Source of the DNA: Alligator mississippiensis
Taxonomy: Eukaryota > Chordata > Crocodylia > Alligatoridae
Direction: 5' to 3'
NCBI RefSeq assembly: GCF_030867095.1
Contig: NC_081829.1
Location: forward strand, 54,640,491-54,704,490
DNA length: 64,000 nt
Below the pieces are notes generated by a model. It did not search any database. It was not told where the DNA came from and was given only the letters and a program-made list of their open reading frames with translations. The position numbers and the translations under genes were made by a program. The stretch's first letter is position 1; the number at the start of each line of letters is the position of its first letter. Below, piece after piece: positions 21,923 through 34,240 of the stretch.

Positions 21923-22500
21923 TGTGGCTCCCACAAAAATTATTCTTCTAAATCTGCACTTGTACATCCATAGAGTGTATATAAACGTGCTCTGGGTGGG
22001 TGGGTCATTTTAATTAGAGTGGCTCCCAGAGAACCTCTCTAATTAAAATGCTGCAGCATCACATGTATTCAGTGTTCCACATTTCAAAATGCCTGTGGGG
22101 GCGCTTTAACTGATGCTCATTCTATGAGTTTTAGTTAAAACACTCCCACCACCGTCTTGAAATATGGGATGCTGAATATGCACGACCCCGCAGCATGCTG
22201 GAGCATTCTAATTAGAACACTCCAGCAGACTCAATTAATCGAGTTTGCTCCAAGGTGTTTCAAGATGGTGGCAGGGGTGCTTTAACTAAAACTCATCAAA
22301 CTAGCTTTAGGTTAAAGTGCCACCACCACCATTTTGAAACACAGAACACCGAATACATGTAATGCTTCAGCATTTTAATTAGATCAGCTCCCTGAGAAAT
22401 ACTCTAATTAAAATACACCCACCCACACCAGATCACATGTATAGACACCCTATGGATGTACAAGTACAGATTTAGAAAAATATTTTTTGTGGGAGTCACA
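21923..22500. mobile_element. Large palindromic MITE (arms about 245 bp)
   Basis: The left arm (21923 to about 22165) and right arm (about 22255-22500) are imperfect inverted copies along their whole length. Paired landmarks: CTCCCACAAAAA, AAATCTGCACTTGTACATCC, TTTTAATTAGAG, CATGTATTCAGTGTTC, TTTCAAAATG, TTTTAGTTAAA. The 90-bp centre holds a smaller hairpin CTGGAGCATTCTAA/TTAGAACACTCCAG. The arm is the same repeat as in 14621-14900. A further CATGTGTATAGGCACCC end-like word lies at 22516-22532. No coding sequence. Confidence 0.7.
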
Positions 22501-22532
22501 ATTAGAATGCATCAGAGCATGTGTATAGGCAC

Positions 22533-23509
22533 CCATAATCTTTATCCACTGCTAAATGATGGCAGAAACACACAAGGGCACATGAATAGAATATCTTATC
22601 CAGAAGCTAGCTCCAGTATTTCTGAATCTCATATATAACTGAATCTATGTAGACGTGTGGGTGAATAAACAGCATCTTTATCAGGTGAGCCAAAACTCAA
22701 ATTTTGTCCAGAGGTGGCAGGTGTTTTTAAGGGGGTTATAAATGATTTTTACATAAAACTTACTAATTTTATTTTCTACATTAAAACCATGGTAGACCTA
22801 TGTTATTCTTGTGTAAAATACAGAAACATAACTAAAAGCAGTCAAGAACATAATTCAATACTTGCAAAGAGGTATATGCGTGTCTGGTAGGGAGCAAGAC
22901 CTAACTTAAGAATTTTTCCCACGCCTGAAAATTTCTGTGGGCAGCAGTGTTTCTTCCCTTCAGGTTCCAAGGTGGGGCATAAAGCCATGCTCCCAGCCAG
23001 AAGCTACTTATGGGGAGCAGCCCACCCAGTTAAACTGAGGATGTATTCACTCCTGCCCTACTTGTTCAGAACCCATACTTTGCATCTGAACAGCTGCTCT
23101 GGTTCCTTCACTATTGAGACCAGAGTACAACTGGATTTTACTCACTATACTAGTTGCCAGCTCTGTAGCTAGGAAGAAACATTCCCTACCCCACCCAGGT
23201 ATGGCTGAGGCAGGATGGGTATATTTGCCTTCCCCACAGTAGGTTAGAGATTCGGGTTGGTTGGTATGGTGTTTGGGACAGGGTAGGGTGGGTAGGTAGC
23301 AGCGGGTAGGGATCCACAGCAGGTAGTGCATTCTGTTCCATAAGGAGCCATCTTCCCAATAAAACAGAACTGGAAGCAGGGCCTGTGGACTCTCTCCTTC
23401 ATATGCCGGATCCAGCTCTTACTCTGGCTGATTCAGGTCTGACTGCACAGGTTACGTCCTAGACCTGCCAGAGCAAGTGCTGCTGGCACTGAATCCAGCA
23501 TGTTGGGAG
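22533..23509. other. MYPN intron, unresolved
   Basis: No clear repeat ends. GGGTAGG-rich stretch at about 23270-23330. Confidence 0.35.
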
Positions 23510-25822
23510 GGTCCTGGACTGGTATTGGCAACGGGAGATGACATGATAGGGGACCTCCAGATCGGTAGCTATCTGGGAGACAGTGCTCACCTTATGATAG
23601 AATTCAACATAAGACGGCGAGTGGGTAAGGTAACTAGTAGGGTGAAAGTGCTAGACTTTAGGAAAGCTGATCTCATTGCACTCAGGCGATTAGTCAAGGA
23701 AGCACTGCAGAGTAGGAATTTTGATGGGATGGGTGCCCAAGAAGGGTGGCTGTGCCTAAAGGAAACGATCCTTTGGGCACAAAGCAAGACGATCCCCGAG
23801 CGAGGCAAAAGAGGGAAAGGGGCCAGGAGGCTTCCATGGCTGACCAGAGAAATCCAGGGCAGCCTAAGGGCCAAAAGGGGAGCACATAAAAAGTGGAAAC
23901 AGGGTGAGATCACTAAAGATGAATATACCTCCTCTGCTCGTGCTTGTAGGGAGGCAGTTAGGCGGGCCAAAGCTACCATGGAGCTGAGGATGGCAACCCA
24001 AGTAAAGGACAACAAGAAATTGTTTTTTAGATACATAGGGAGTAAAAGGAAGGCCCAGGGAGGAATAGGACCCCTGCTAAATGGACAGAAGCAATTGGTG
24101 ACAGATAGGGGGGACAAGGCTGAACTCCTCAACGAGTTCTTTGCCTCAGTGTTCCTAAGCGAGGGGCACAACAAGTCTCTCACTGGGGTTGTAGAGAGGC
24201 AGCAGCAAGGCGCCAGACTTCCATGCGTAGATCCTGAGGTGGTGCAGAGTCACTTGGAAGAACTGGATGCCTTTAAGACGGCAGGCCCGGATGGGCTCCA
24301 TCCGAGGGTGCTGAAGGCACTGGCCGACATCATTGCAGAGCCACTGGCAGGAATATTCGAACGCTCGTGGCGCACGGGCCAAGTCCTGGAGGACTGGAAA
24401 AGGGCTAACGTGGTCCCCATTTTCAAAAAGGGGAGGAAGGAGGACCTGGGCAACTATAGGCCGGTCAGTCTCACCTCCATCCTTGGTAAAGTATTTGAAA
24501 AAATTATCAAGGCTCACATTTGTGAGAGCCCGGCAGGACAAATTATACTGAGGGGAAACCAGCATGGGTTTGTGGCGGGAAGATCGTGCCTGACCAACCT
24601 AGTCTCTTTCTATGACCAGGTTACGAAACGCCTGGACACAGGAGGAGGGGTGGATGTCGTATACCTGGACTTCAGGAAGGCCTTCGATACGGTATCCCAC
24701 CCCTTACTGGTGAACAAATTAAGAGGCTGTGATGTGGATGACTGTACAGTCCGGTGGGTGGCGAATTGGCTAGAGGGTCGCACCCAAAGAGTCGTGGTAG
24801 ATGGGTCGGTCTCGACCTGGAAGGGTGTGGGCAGTGGGGTCCCGCAGGGTTTGGTCCTTGGACCGATACTCTTTAATGTCTTCATCAGCGACTTGGACGT
24901 GGGAGTGAAATGTACTCTGTCCAAGTTTGCAGATGACACAAAGCTATGGGGAGAAGTGGACACGCCGGAGGGCAGGGAACAGCTGCAGGCAGACCTGGAT
25001 AGGCTGGACAAGTGGGCAGAAAACAACAGGATGCAGTTCAACAAGGAGAAATGCAAAGTGCTGCACCTAGGGAGGAAAAATGTCCAGCAAACCTACAGCC
25101 TAGGGAATGACCTGCTGGGTGGCACAGAGGTGGAAAGGGATCTTGGAGTCCTAGTGGACTCCAAGTTGAACATGAGCCAGCAGTGTGACGAAGCCATCAG
25201 AAAAGCCAATGGCACTTTATCGTGCATCAGCAGATGCATGACAAATAGGTCCAGGGAGGTGATACTTCCCCTCTATAGGGCGTTGGTCAGACCGCAGTTG
25301 GAGTACTGCGTGCAATTCTGGGCGCCACACTTCAAGAAGGATGCGGATAACCTGGAGAGGGTACAGCGAAGGGCAACTCGTATGGTCAAGGGCCTGCAGA
25401 CCAAGCCCTATGAGGAGAGACTAGAGAAACTGGACCTTTTCAGCCTCCGCAAGAGAAGGTTGAGAGGCGACCTTGTGGCTGCCTATAAGTTCATCACGGG
25501 GGCACAGAAGGGAATTGGTGAGGATTTATTCACCAAGGCGCCCCCGGGGGTTACAAGAAACAATGGCCACAAGCTAGCAGAGAGCAGATTCAGACTGGAC
25601 ATTAGGAAGAACTTCTTCACAGTTCGAGTGGCCAAGGTCTGGAACAGGCTCCCAAGGGAGGTGGTGCTCTCCCCTACCCTGGGGGTCTTCAAGAGGAGGT
25701 TAGACGAGTATCTAGCTGGGGTCATTTAGACCCAGCACTCTTTCCTGCTTATGCAGGGGGTCGGACTTGATGATCTATTGAGGTCCCTTCCGACCCTAAC
25801 ATCTATGAATCTATGAATCTAT
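23510..25822 (+). mobile_element. CR1 LINE, 5'-truncated, with intact 750-codon frame
   Basis: An uninterrupted frame runs from 23477 to 25729; its first codons are flank. CR1 text starts at the C-terminal end of the endonuclease (GDLQIGSYLGDSAHLMIEF). A central linker follows, then the reverse transcriptase: GLHPRVLKALAD, NYRPVSLTSILGKVFEK, QHGFVAGRSCLTNL, VYLDFRKAFDTV, VPQGLVLGPILFN, the catalytic FADD at residues 484-487, and CKVLHLGRKN. The CR1 C-terminal domain (LVRPQLEYCVQFWAPHF to VFKRRLDEYLAGVI) closes it. The 3' UTR ends in ATCTATGA repeats (25801-25822). Only the 5' part, including most of the endonuclease, is lost, so this copy cannot move alone but is recent. Confidence 0.95.
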
Positions 25823-25835
25823 GGTCCCTCCAGGG

Positions 25836-25897
25836 GATGGTGTGGCTCTATGGGCCAAATGTAGCCTGCAGGCCAGATCTTTGACACCCTTGTTATA
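25836..25897. mobile_element. hAT fragment
   Basis: GGGCCAAATGTAGCCTGCAG and GGCCAGATCTTTGACACCC match the terminal part of the GTGGGCCAAA-type hAT family (compare 20412-20598). Too short to fix both ends. Confidence 0.45.
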
Positions 25898-27590
25898 ACC
25901 TAATTAAACCACATTCTGTATGTCTTCTCTTTCTTCCCACTTCACCAGAACAAGGATATGCAAGTAATTCCATGAGCAACTTGCTCCTGAACTCAAATAG
26001 ATGTTTCAATTACATATGGAAACAGGGTGCAGTGTGGGAAAAAGCCATACCTCTTTGTGTAGTGTCATTTCTTCTTCTTTCCATTTAAATCTTTGTGTTT
26101 TATACTGTTACAATAACAATTTTCTAGAAAAAGGTTTAAGAAGCCAGTTACAAGCTGCAAATGATCAAGTCTTTTTATGCCCTTCTTGTTCAGCAGTTGA
26201 CCAATTCTTTGCAGAAGCAGCATTACCAGATGCTGTAGCACTCAGTACAAACAATGGCTTAAATGAACTCTGTGTTCTGTATTGTTTAATGATCCATTTG
26301 AAATATGGGACTTTTGCCTTCTTGATGAAGTTTCATACTTAATGGATTTAATACAGAGAGATAAGTAAAATTGAGTAATTTACTATATTTGAATGCCAAT
26401 TATACTTCAGAAGCAGGTTGCCAAAAGAGCCAAACCAATCCTACACAGTTTCTCTTCCAAGTGCTAAGTGTAAAGCTGAATAAGAGCCATGTATGGACAG
26501 GAAAGTCATTTTTAAGAAGTAACACCATGCTCTTGAGCAGGTCAGCAGCACGAAGGAAAAAACCCAAAGACCTCTGGATCTAAAAACACGAGCCCGCTAC
26601 TGAAGTGATTTCCTATTTTTTTGGGTGGAAAACCTACTTCTAGTCCCAGCCTGGCTGCTATAGTGGACTTTCTGTGGGGCTGGCAAGCTCACTTGCACAT
26701 GTTGTGATCCCCCTTAAGCCCTGCAGTTCTACTGGCATATTTAAAAAATCCAAGGCTGCAGCAGCAGGGTCATCAACCTCTATATGTGGCGCAGCAGCAA
26801 GAAGAAATAAGAGTACCCAATGGAGAAATACTTTATCCCCTTTAACCATCATGGAACCCTCATGGGTTCCATGGTGGTTACTAAGATAAGTTTAGAAATT
26901 GGTTGATCCACAAAAGAGATTGACCAGAATTTGGAAAGATCTGATATTCAAAAGTGATGTTAAATGGGATGTACGAAGGACCATATTCAGAGTTGATGTA
27001 AACAATGGGTAAATTTCACGTTGGGTTGATTCAGGGCAGAAAACAATTGTAAATGTTGATGTAGAGTATTCACTGAGGGACAGAACACTGATGGAGCAAG
27101 AAAAGAGCTAGAAGTTAATTCAACACAGTGATAAGTAGAGCTCTAGAGAGCTAGTTGTTGATTTGGATTCCCATCTGAATCCATCCCAACCTTTCAGGCA
27201 ACCAGACTTTACCATAAAGATGTTTGCAAGTCAGATGTAGTGAAAATAAGCCCAAATATCTCAGAAGATTTTATTAAGCATTTGACAAGGTGAAGTTGGT
27301 TCTGCTTATCTAAAAAAACAAGTTTTAACTAACTTGAATAAAAATGGACAAAGACAAGGATGACAACGTAAGACCTGGTATGATGCTAACCCAAAAATGT
27401 AGGTCATAGCTGAAGAACACCACTTAGATTTTTTAATGTGTACATTGAGATAGTTTCTAGAGACCATCCAGATGGGGGTCCCTTGTGCTAGACAAACATG
27501 TACAAGTGCCAGTCCCTGCTCAAAGACTTTGCAACCTACAAACTTGAGGGCACTGACAGAAATGCAGCTCTCTGCTGTAACTCGTGGCAC
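25898..27590. other. MYPN intron, no repeat recognised
   Basis: AT-rich; open frames here are short and without family resemblance. Confidence 0.4.
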
Positions 27591-27758
27591 TTTGCAGGAA
27601 GCATCGTGAGTTACAGTGTTCCTCCTGGCCCAACAGACATTTGCTGCTGGGTCTGGGGGGTTGAGGGGATTGAGCTCCAGTTTGGATTGACATCATGCTG
27701 CAGTCACTCTTCCCTAGCCCTGCCCACCCCCCTTCCCCACTCCAGCTCCAGTGTTGTC

Positions 27759-27925
27759 TTCAGAATGGGAGGGGGAGAGGAGGGAGTTCCATCTGGGGTT
27801 TGCCAAATCTGCACTGGAGGGTGGGTGGGGTGGGTGGACTGGAAGTGGAGCAGGGGGGCACAAACTGGGCAAACCCCAGACGGAACTCCCTCCCCTCCCT
27901 TCTCCCCCTCCCATTCTGAAGATAG
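27759..27925. repeat. Inverted repeat, GA/CT-rich arms
   Basis: CTTCAGAATGGGAGGGGGAG through GGGGTTTGCC (left arm, about 27760-27812) is inverted at about 27867-27921 (GGCAAACCCCAG to CCCATTCTGAAG). The loop is about 55 bp. Likely part of a non-autonomous element spanning roughly 27600-28170. Confidence 0.6.
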
Positions 27926-28077
27926 TACCAGGGGTGGGGATGGGTTGCATCAGCCCAGCCCTGCTCCTGGTGTGTGTTCACAGACATTAATGAAAGTGCT
28001 CTGCTTTGGAGCACCTTCCTCAGAAGTCATGTAACAGGGGTTCAGATTATCATGCAGTCGGGCACTTTTAAAGTGCT

Positions 28078-28113
28078 CTACAGCCTTGCCTTTCTGTAAG
28101 GGCAAGGCTGTAG
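28078..28113. repeat. Perfect 13-bp hairpin
   Basis: CTACAGCCTTGCC and GGCAAGGCTGTAG around a 10-nt loop; weaker pairing (AAAGTG with CACTTT) continues outside. Confidence 0.6.
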
Positions 28114-28170
28114 ACCACTTTCAAGGGGCCCATCACATGAAAAATGTAACTTCTGTCCACACCTCTAATG

Positions 28171-29706
28171 TAAAATGCAATTAAAATCCCCTCCACAACT
28201 CTGAAACAGTAACTTCTATTTATTTTGGCTACAGTGCAGATAAGAAGTAAGCACTAGTGGAGGGAGGCTCTCATGTGCTTTCATGAAGTTATAAGTTATG
28301 AGAACCTCCTCTAGCAATTTTTGAAGTTCTGATACAGAAGGAAGCATGTAATGTGGTATGTCTGACATACAATCCACCCTAGTGGTGGCAGATGGACCTT
28401 CCTTATCCTCTCGGGTTGAGAGGTGTCCACATTTTTCCAAACTGTTTGGCTCATCACTGCTAAGTTAATTTTACTTGTGAATCACATTGCATGGTCTGGC
28501 ATATACAACCATCCTGCAAGTGTCATGAGGGTTTGCAGTTCTAAAAACAGGCTGCATGTCATGAGATTTCTATGAAAGCATTCTCTAACATACACACAGA
28601 GAACTAAAAAGACAATAAACCTGTAATTATTTCATTTATAGTTAAAGGTCATTTAACCTCCATCAAGCTGTAAGAATTTCCTGAGATTTTAATAAAGACA
28701 TCTATCAGCTTTATCTTAAGCTCAAGGAGCCAAATTCAGCTTTGGAGTAACTCCACTCAAATCACTGAAGTTATACCAGGGATGAAAGCAACACAGATTA
28801 TTTGACGCTAGTTGTGCTTAATATGAATCTGACTTGTGCCATGGAGCTATTATTGCAATTCATGGCAGGAATAAAATGTCAGTGACAGAGACTATTGGTA
28901 CTTTAACCATGCCATGTATCTCAATGTCAGAACTCCCTTTGTAACTGACATTTCATTGCTACCACGTACAGTATTTCAACAGTAAGAATAAAATGTTAAT
29001 TAGTAAGAAGTATATGACATTTGAAATCTTATATGATGGTTGTAAAATCATACTAAAACATTCCTTAAAGTGGTAATGAAGAAAATAATATTTGGATATA
29101 AATATTTCTTTACATTTATAAAAATTAGAAAGGAATTACAAAGGAGCTTTCGTTTTCTTTTTTCATGATTTTTAAATAATTCAACTCAAACTTCAGGTAA
29201 AATGAAAGTAGTAAGTAAATGATATATGTTAAAACTGAGATCATGTCTAAAGTGTCTGTTGAAGTTTACTGAACAGTTTAACCAACTCAAGTTGCTAATT
29301 TTGGAGGGGTGAGAGGAAGAGTGAGTGTAGAGGAAAAGATAGAAATAACCCAATTATGCATCATCTCTTCTTATGGGTTTAATGGCAGGATTCTGCATTC
29401 ATGCAAGTTAATTGAAAGGAAAAAAAAGCTTACGCAGTATTTTCATTTTCCTTGCATGGAAAAAGCCCTTGCCTCAGAAGCAAGTGAAATATAGTCTCCA
29501 ACATGACCCTATATAATCATTAAATCCTTATATTTTACTCAGTAAGTTAGTCATTAGAAATATCAATAACCATTTTATTTTAGTGATGCTTGTATCAGAA
29601 CATTTAGTATAATACATTTCACTTTATCTGTGTGTTGAGATAGGAAACATCTAAGAGGACAAAGAAACAACATGGGTTTAAAAAAAGGAAAATTAAAGTA
29701 TATTAT
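28171..29706. other. MYPN intron, no repeat recognised
   Basis: AT-rich, no feature seen. Confidence 0.4.
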
Positions 29707-30165
29707 GGGTGTGTCTACATGTGCACTTTACTGCAAGTTGCCTAATTAGCTCCACAGTAAAGTGTCATCATCTACATGTGTGGTACTATTAGGCCACAGT
29801 AAACTAATTAACTCCACTGTTGGATAATACAGCCCAACAGAAGCAGTTACATGCACTCAAATGCATGTGTGGATGGTGACCCAGGCTGGCTGGGGCATGA
29901 GGGAGCTACAGTTAGCACCACACTGTAGCACCCTCATGCCCCTGCCAGCCCCTCTGCAGCATGTGGAGTCTGGGCAGAGCAGCTCCTGGCTGGCAGGTTG
30001 ACCCTTAGGGCCCACTGTCAGCTGGGGCTGCACCGCTCTAGCCCCGTGTGCTGCAGTCCCAGGCGCACATGAATACGCTGTGCCTGGGAGCAATGAACTG
30101 TGGCATGAACTGCAGCACAGTTTATTCAGCTGTGCTAATTGCACATGTAGATGTGCACTATTTTT
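29707..30165. mobile_element. MITE with TCTACATGTGCA-type ends
   Basis: Left end GGGTGTGTCTACATGTGCAC; right end GCACATGTAGATGTGCAC read inverted gives a matching terminus. The interior is GC-rich. Its right 130 bp recur, inverted, at 35509-35640 (GAATAAACT, TTATTGCTCCCA, CATGTG-GCCTGGGA), and related ends appear at 45845-46039. Target duplication not evident. Confidence 0.6.
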
Positions 30166-31530
30166 GGCAAGATACTGCTGAAACTTGTATGGTTTCTGTA
30201 TGGAAACTTGTACTGGTAATTCTTTATTCTCTATAATAGTATATTTCATTATTGTTGAAGCAAGATCACCTGTTGCCATAAGACTACTTTTTTTTTTAAT
30301 TGCATGAAGTGCATATATAAAAATGCATTTGTATTGCTATGACACATTTACCTAAAGTAATGGGCAACTACACATCAAAATGGTCTCTTTCACATACAAG
30401 TAACTGCTGATGTTTCTAGTTATACAACTGCAAATGAGCTTTTGCCTTCCTTTCTGAAAACTTGACCATTACTGTCAAGTGAAAGAACTGAAAAATAAGC
30501 CATGCTTTAGATCAAGCTAATGACCTCCTTTATTGCTCTTTGCGGATTACAGGATAATCATCTGAAATTTCCTAGTAGGGCCTAATCCAAAGAGTTCTGT
30601 TGACTTCAATGAGATGTTTGTGGTCAGGGTTTTAGTGCACAGGATTGTATTTTTCTTCTATGGCTGATAAGAGCTCCTAGACTTATTCATTGCCAAAAAA
30701 GTTATTCCTTCAGGAAAAAAAGTCCTGTTTTCCAGATGCCAAACCCCTAAATTGTATCCTCCCTAATTTTTGTAATGTTTGTATGTATGCAACCATGAAT
30801 TCATTTAAAAATATCAAATAATTTGTACTACAAACCACATTCAACAGACAGCTTTACCTATTTAATAAGTATAAAGATGTCATCCTCCCATGGTTTGCCC
30901 ATAACAAAGAGAAAACTAAATGAAAGTTCTTCTTTAGCTCAAATAAAAGGGTTTTATGATAGGTTTGAATATACTAGAATAGGTTCTGTCCACACTAATG
31001 GTGTGTGTACCAAACTGATGCAACCCTGGAGTCGCTGCTTCTTGACCAAGGAAAATGAGCAGAAAATATAATATATACTTGTGGAAATGCACCAAGCATT
31101 TGTTTTTTATATTCACACACACACACAAATATATCAATAGCAAGTACCTTAGCTATTGACACAGTATAGTGAGCATATATAAACAAAAAGCCAACAGGAT
31201 TTTGCCAAATAAAGAGTGAGTAAAGAGCTATGCAATGTCATTGTAGCTGTTAGGAGAGAAATAGTACTAGGCTAGCCAACCAATCCTTAAAATATAGACT
31301 TCCTTTGAGTTATTGTAAAATCCTTCTGGCTAGGTGGTGGCAGCAGCAAGAAAGACCAGGTTCAATTATCTATAGTTTTTTCCTGAAAAGGTTTAAACAA
31401 GATTGGCTCAAGTCCCTGCCCACAACCTAAAAACTAAATTACATCATGCGTGCTCATAACACACTACTTCCCCCAGTCACAAGCAGTAAGTCTAATACAT
31501 CTGGGTTTTCTTAGAAACGTCTTCTTTTTT
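30166..31530. other. MYPN intron, no repeat recognised
   Basis: AT-rich; short (CA)n at about 31117-31129. Confidence 0.4.
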
Positions 31531-31734
31531 GGACCCCTGTGCTGCATCTGGAGGGCAGGGGCTAAAAATAAGAGCAAATGTCCAGGTTTTCTGCTTTCCC
31601 AGGCCGGCTGCTTGGGGCTGGGAGCAGTGAGCAAGGTGATTGGTTGTCAGGTGTCATGTGCTTCCTGCATGGACTCTGGCAAGAGAGTGAGAGATGTGGG
31701 AGCTGCTTCGGCAGCAGGGCTGAGGGAGGCAGGG

Positions 31735-31995
31735 ATCTGCAGGTCATGAGTGAGGGGCACCAGCAGGGCTGGGGGGGCAGGGCAGGGGACTGCAGGTTGG
31801 GAGTAAGGGGCACTGGCAGGGCTGGGAAGGGAGCAGGGGGCTGCAGATCAGGAATGAAGGGCATGGGAGACAGGATGGGTGACTGTGGGTTGGGTGTTCA
31901 GGGCACTGGCAGTGCTAGGGGGCTGTGGGTCGGAAGTGAGGAGCACCAGCAAGGGGTCGGGGTGTGTGGCTTGTCAGTGAGGGGCAATAAAATGG
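31735..31995. repeat. GC-rich minisatellite
   Basis: Four to five degenerate units of about 55-65 bp, each with the core GGCACTGGCAGGGCTGGG and a CTGCAGGTTGGGAGT-like word. It lies inside a GC-rich island (31540-32190) that ends in a G-run at about 32143-32158; probably the core of a non-autonomous element. Confidence 0.6.
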
Positions 31996-32190
31996 GCAGA
32001 GGCAGGGCACTGGCATGTCACTGCCCCCACCACCAACATATTCCTCCTGCACCTCCCCCCCCACCCCCTCCCTAACAGGGATTGACAGGCCACAGCAGGG
32101 CCAGGGGGTTGAGGGGCCTTTCATTTTAATCATAGATTTTATTTGGGGGGGGGGGGGGCAGAGGGAGGGGGTTAGAGAATTTGCAAATCT

Positions 32191-33440
32191 TTTTATCAGG
32201 AAAAATGAAGATCCCTGTTAATTAGATCAATTTATAGTACTAGTTATAGTCATTGCTGGTAACTTCTAAAAGTAGATAAGCAAAGCAGACACGTGAAAGC
32301 ACAAAAGTGACACATACAGTCATTTAACCTTAGAACTCCAACACTCCAGTACAAAGGAATGTCCTTCTAATGGGAAAGCAACACAAGCAATCAGATTCAT
32401 GCCACCAAGCCAATAACTTTATGGTTCACAAGCTGTAAACTCATGTCAACTGACTCCACAGGCATGGATCTAAACTAAAACCAGCGCAAAATAAATTAAG
32501 GAATACCCTCTCCACTTTAAAAAGACCACATTAAGATTAATGGGCCACAAATGGCAGCTGATTTCTCCTCAGTTATGTAATTAGTATTTAATTTCTGCTT
32601 TTTACTACAGGTTTCTAAAACTGCACTAATTACAACACTCCCTTGGGGCTCAGCTTTCAGTTATGGGTTACGATTCTGTTAGATTCTATCTTCCAGTGCC
32701 ATGAGCTGCCTTTCCCTTCTTTTGCCAGGAGGCTTTTCTGAAGATTATCCAGAATTCTCATCCTGTCTGATGTATGCCACACGTTGGACTGAAATGTAAT
32801 ATTTCCAAGATGCTTATTCAACCGGAGTATTAAACCTAAGCAACCTCCTAACTAGGGTTAAAAGGCAAGAGGGTTCAGATTATGGCACAGAGCCCAACTG
32901 CCTGAACTGTACTTCTTCATGGGAATATTTTATATAGTAATAGAAAACTTCTTTTTCCTTGGCATATAAACATTATCCCTACACCTTCTTCTTAAATTAT
33001 GAAGTGGTTATAAATGCAGCATTATGTGACAGTAAAAAGAGCAATATTACAGTAAATTCCAGCTCTGCTTTACTTTGTTCCAAACTTGTTATGACACTTT
33101 AGAGGGATAAAGCTTAAGGCAGATTTTTTTACCAAGTAATTTACTCCTTGTAAGTAGAAATGAGCCTAAACCAAAACAGTGATCTGTATACATCCTGGGA
33201 GGAGTTCATACCTGGATCTGCACTTTATGATTTGACAGAGCTGTGTCTGGAAGACAGATACCATACTTTCTTACATACAATACATATTTTTTTTCCAAAA
33301 ACTAGCTGCTGGAAATGATAGTGGGCATCATATGCAAGAAATACAGGAAGAGCAATTTCTGCCAGTTACCAGGCAAAAGCAAAAGTAAAATCTGCTCAAG
33401 ACTCACAGGGAACAGAATAGTGAGCAAGCTTAACTGCTGG
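32191..33440. other. MYPN intron, no repeat recognised
   Basis: AT-rich, no feature seen. Confidence 0.4.
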
Positions 33441-33478
33441 CACTCGGTGGCCAACTCCCAATGAGTGTAGACATTTGG

Positions 33479-33541
33479 TTCCCTACGGACAACTAGCAGC
33501 AGGACACCTTGTGCTGCTGCTAATTGTCCCTAGGGAATGCC
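33479..33541. repeat. Hairpin, about 28-bp stem
   Basis: TTCCCTACGGACAACTAGCA and its imperfect inverse TGCTAATTGTCCCTAGGGAA with paired CAGCAG/CTGCTG at the top. A MITE-like fold next to a GC-rich stretch (33540-33720). Confidence 0.55.
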
Positions 33542-33721
33542 TGTGCCACGAACCTTCTAGCATGCAGCAGGTTACCTCAGGTAGGGTACAGTAGGCTGGG
33601 GGCCACCTAGCAGTCTTACCTGGGGTCCTAGATGCCGGAGAATCTGCAGCTGCGTCACTCCTGCAGCTTGGAACTTAACCAGCAGACAGAGCATGGCTCT
33701 GGCTGGCCAGGCTCCAGTTTT

Positions 33722-33795
33722 CATAGAATCATAGAATAGAAGGACCGCAAGGGACCTATATGATCATCAAGTCTGGTCCCCTGCCATGGGCAGGA
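33722..33795 (-). mobile_element. CR1 3' tail fragment
   Basis: CATAGAATCATAGAATAGAA then GGACCGCAAGGGACCTATAT and ATCAAGTC read on the minus strand as a CR1 3' UTR with its tail; ends at a Pro-rich GC stretch. Confidence 0.75.
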
Positions 33796-34240
33796 GGTGG
33801 TTGGGTGTGTGCATAAGGGGGGCTCGCACCAGGAGGGGGGAAGGGAGGTTCCCTTGCTGTACATGCCTCCCCACCTACCCCTACTGGGGTTTTGGGGGGG
33901 AAATGGGGAGCAGTCACAAGGCAGGGGGCCTCCGTTCCCTGCCCTGCCCTTCCCCAGCTCTGGGTGCAGTAGGCATGAGGCTGCTGCTATCAAGACACTC
34001 ACATGGGTAGCGCAGGGGTGTAGGGAACCCATCCCCCACCACACGGGCCAAACCTGTTCCCCCCACCCCCCAAGACCTGTGCACACTCAAAAGAGGAGGC
34101 TCCTTTCCCACACACCCCCAGCCTCTGCGTGAGCATCTTGACAGCAGGAGAGGCTGGCATTCCCAGAGCTGGAGCAGGGTTGGGGAAAATGGAGCCCCCC
34201 TGCTTGCGGGCCCAGCCCAGCCCCCACAAGACCCTTCTTG
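33796..34240. other. GC-rich stretch of unknown origin
   Basis: Sharp composition change after the CR1 tail; only Pro/Gly-rich chance frames. Confidence 0.3.

Noticed and set aside
31735-31995. CRISPR-like array
   Set aside because: Units are degenerate, directly adjacent and without unique spacers, in a vertebrate intron.
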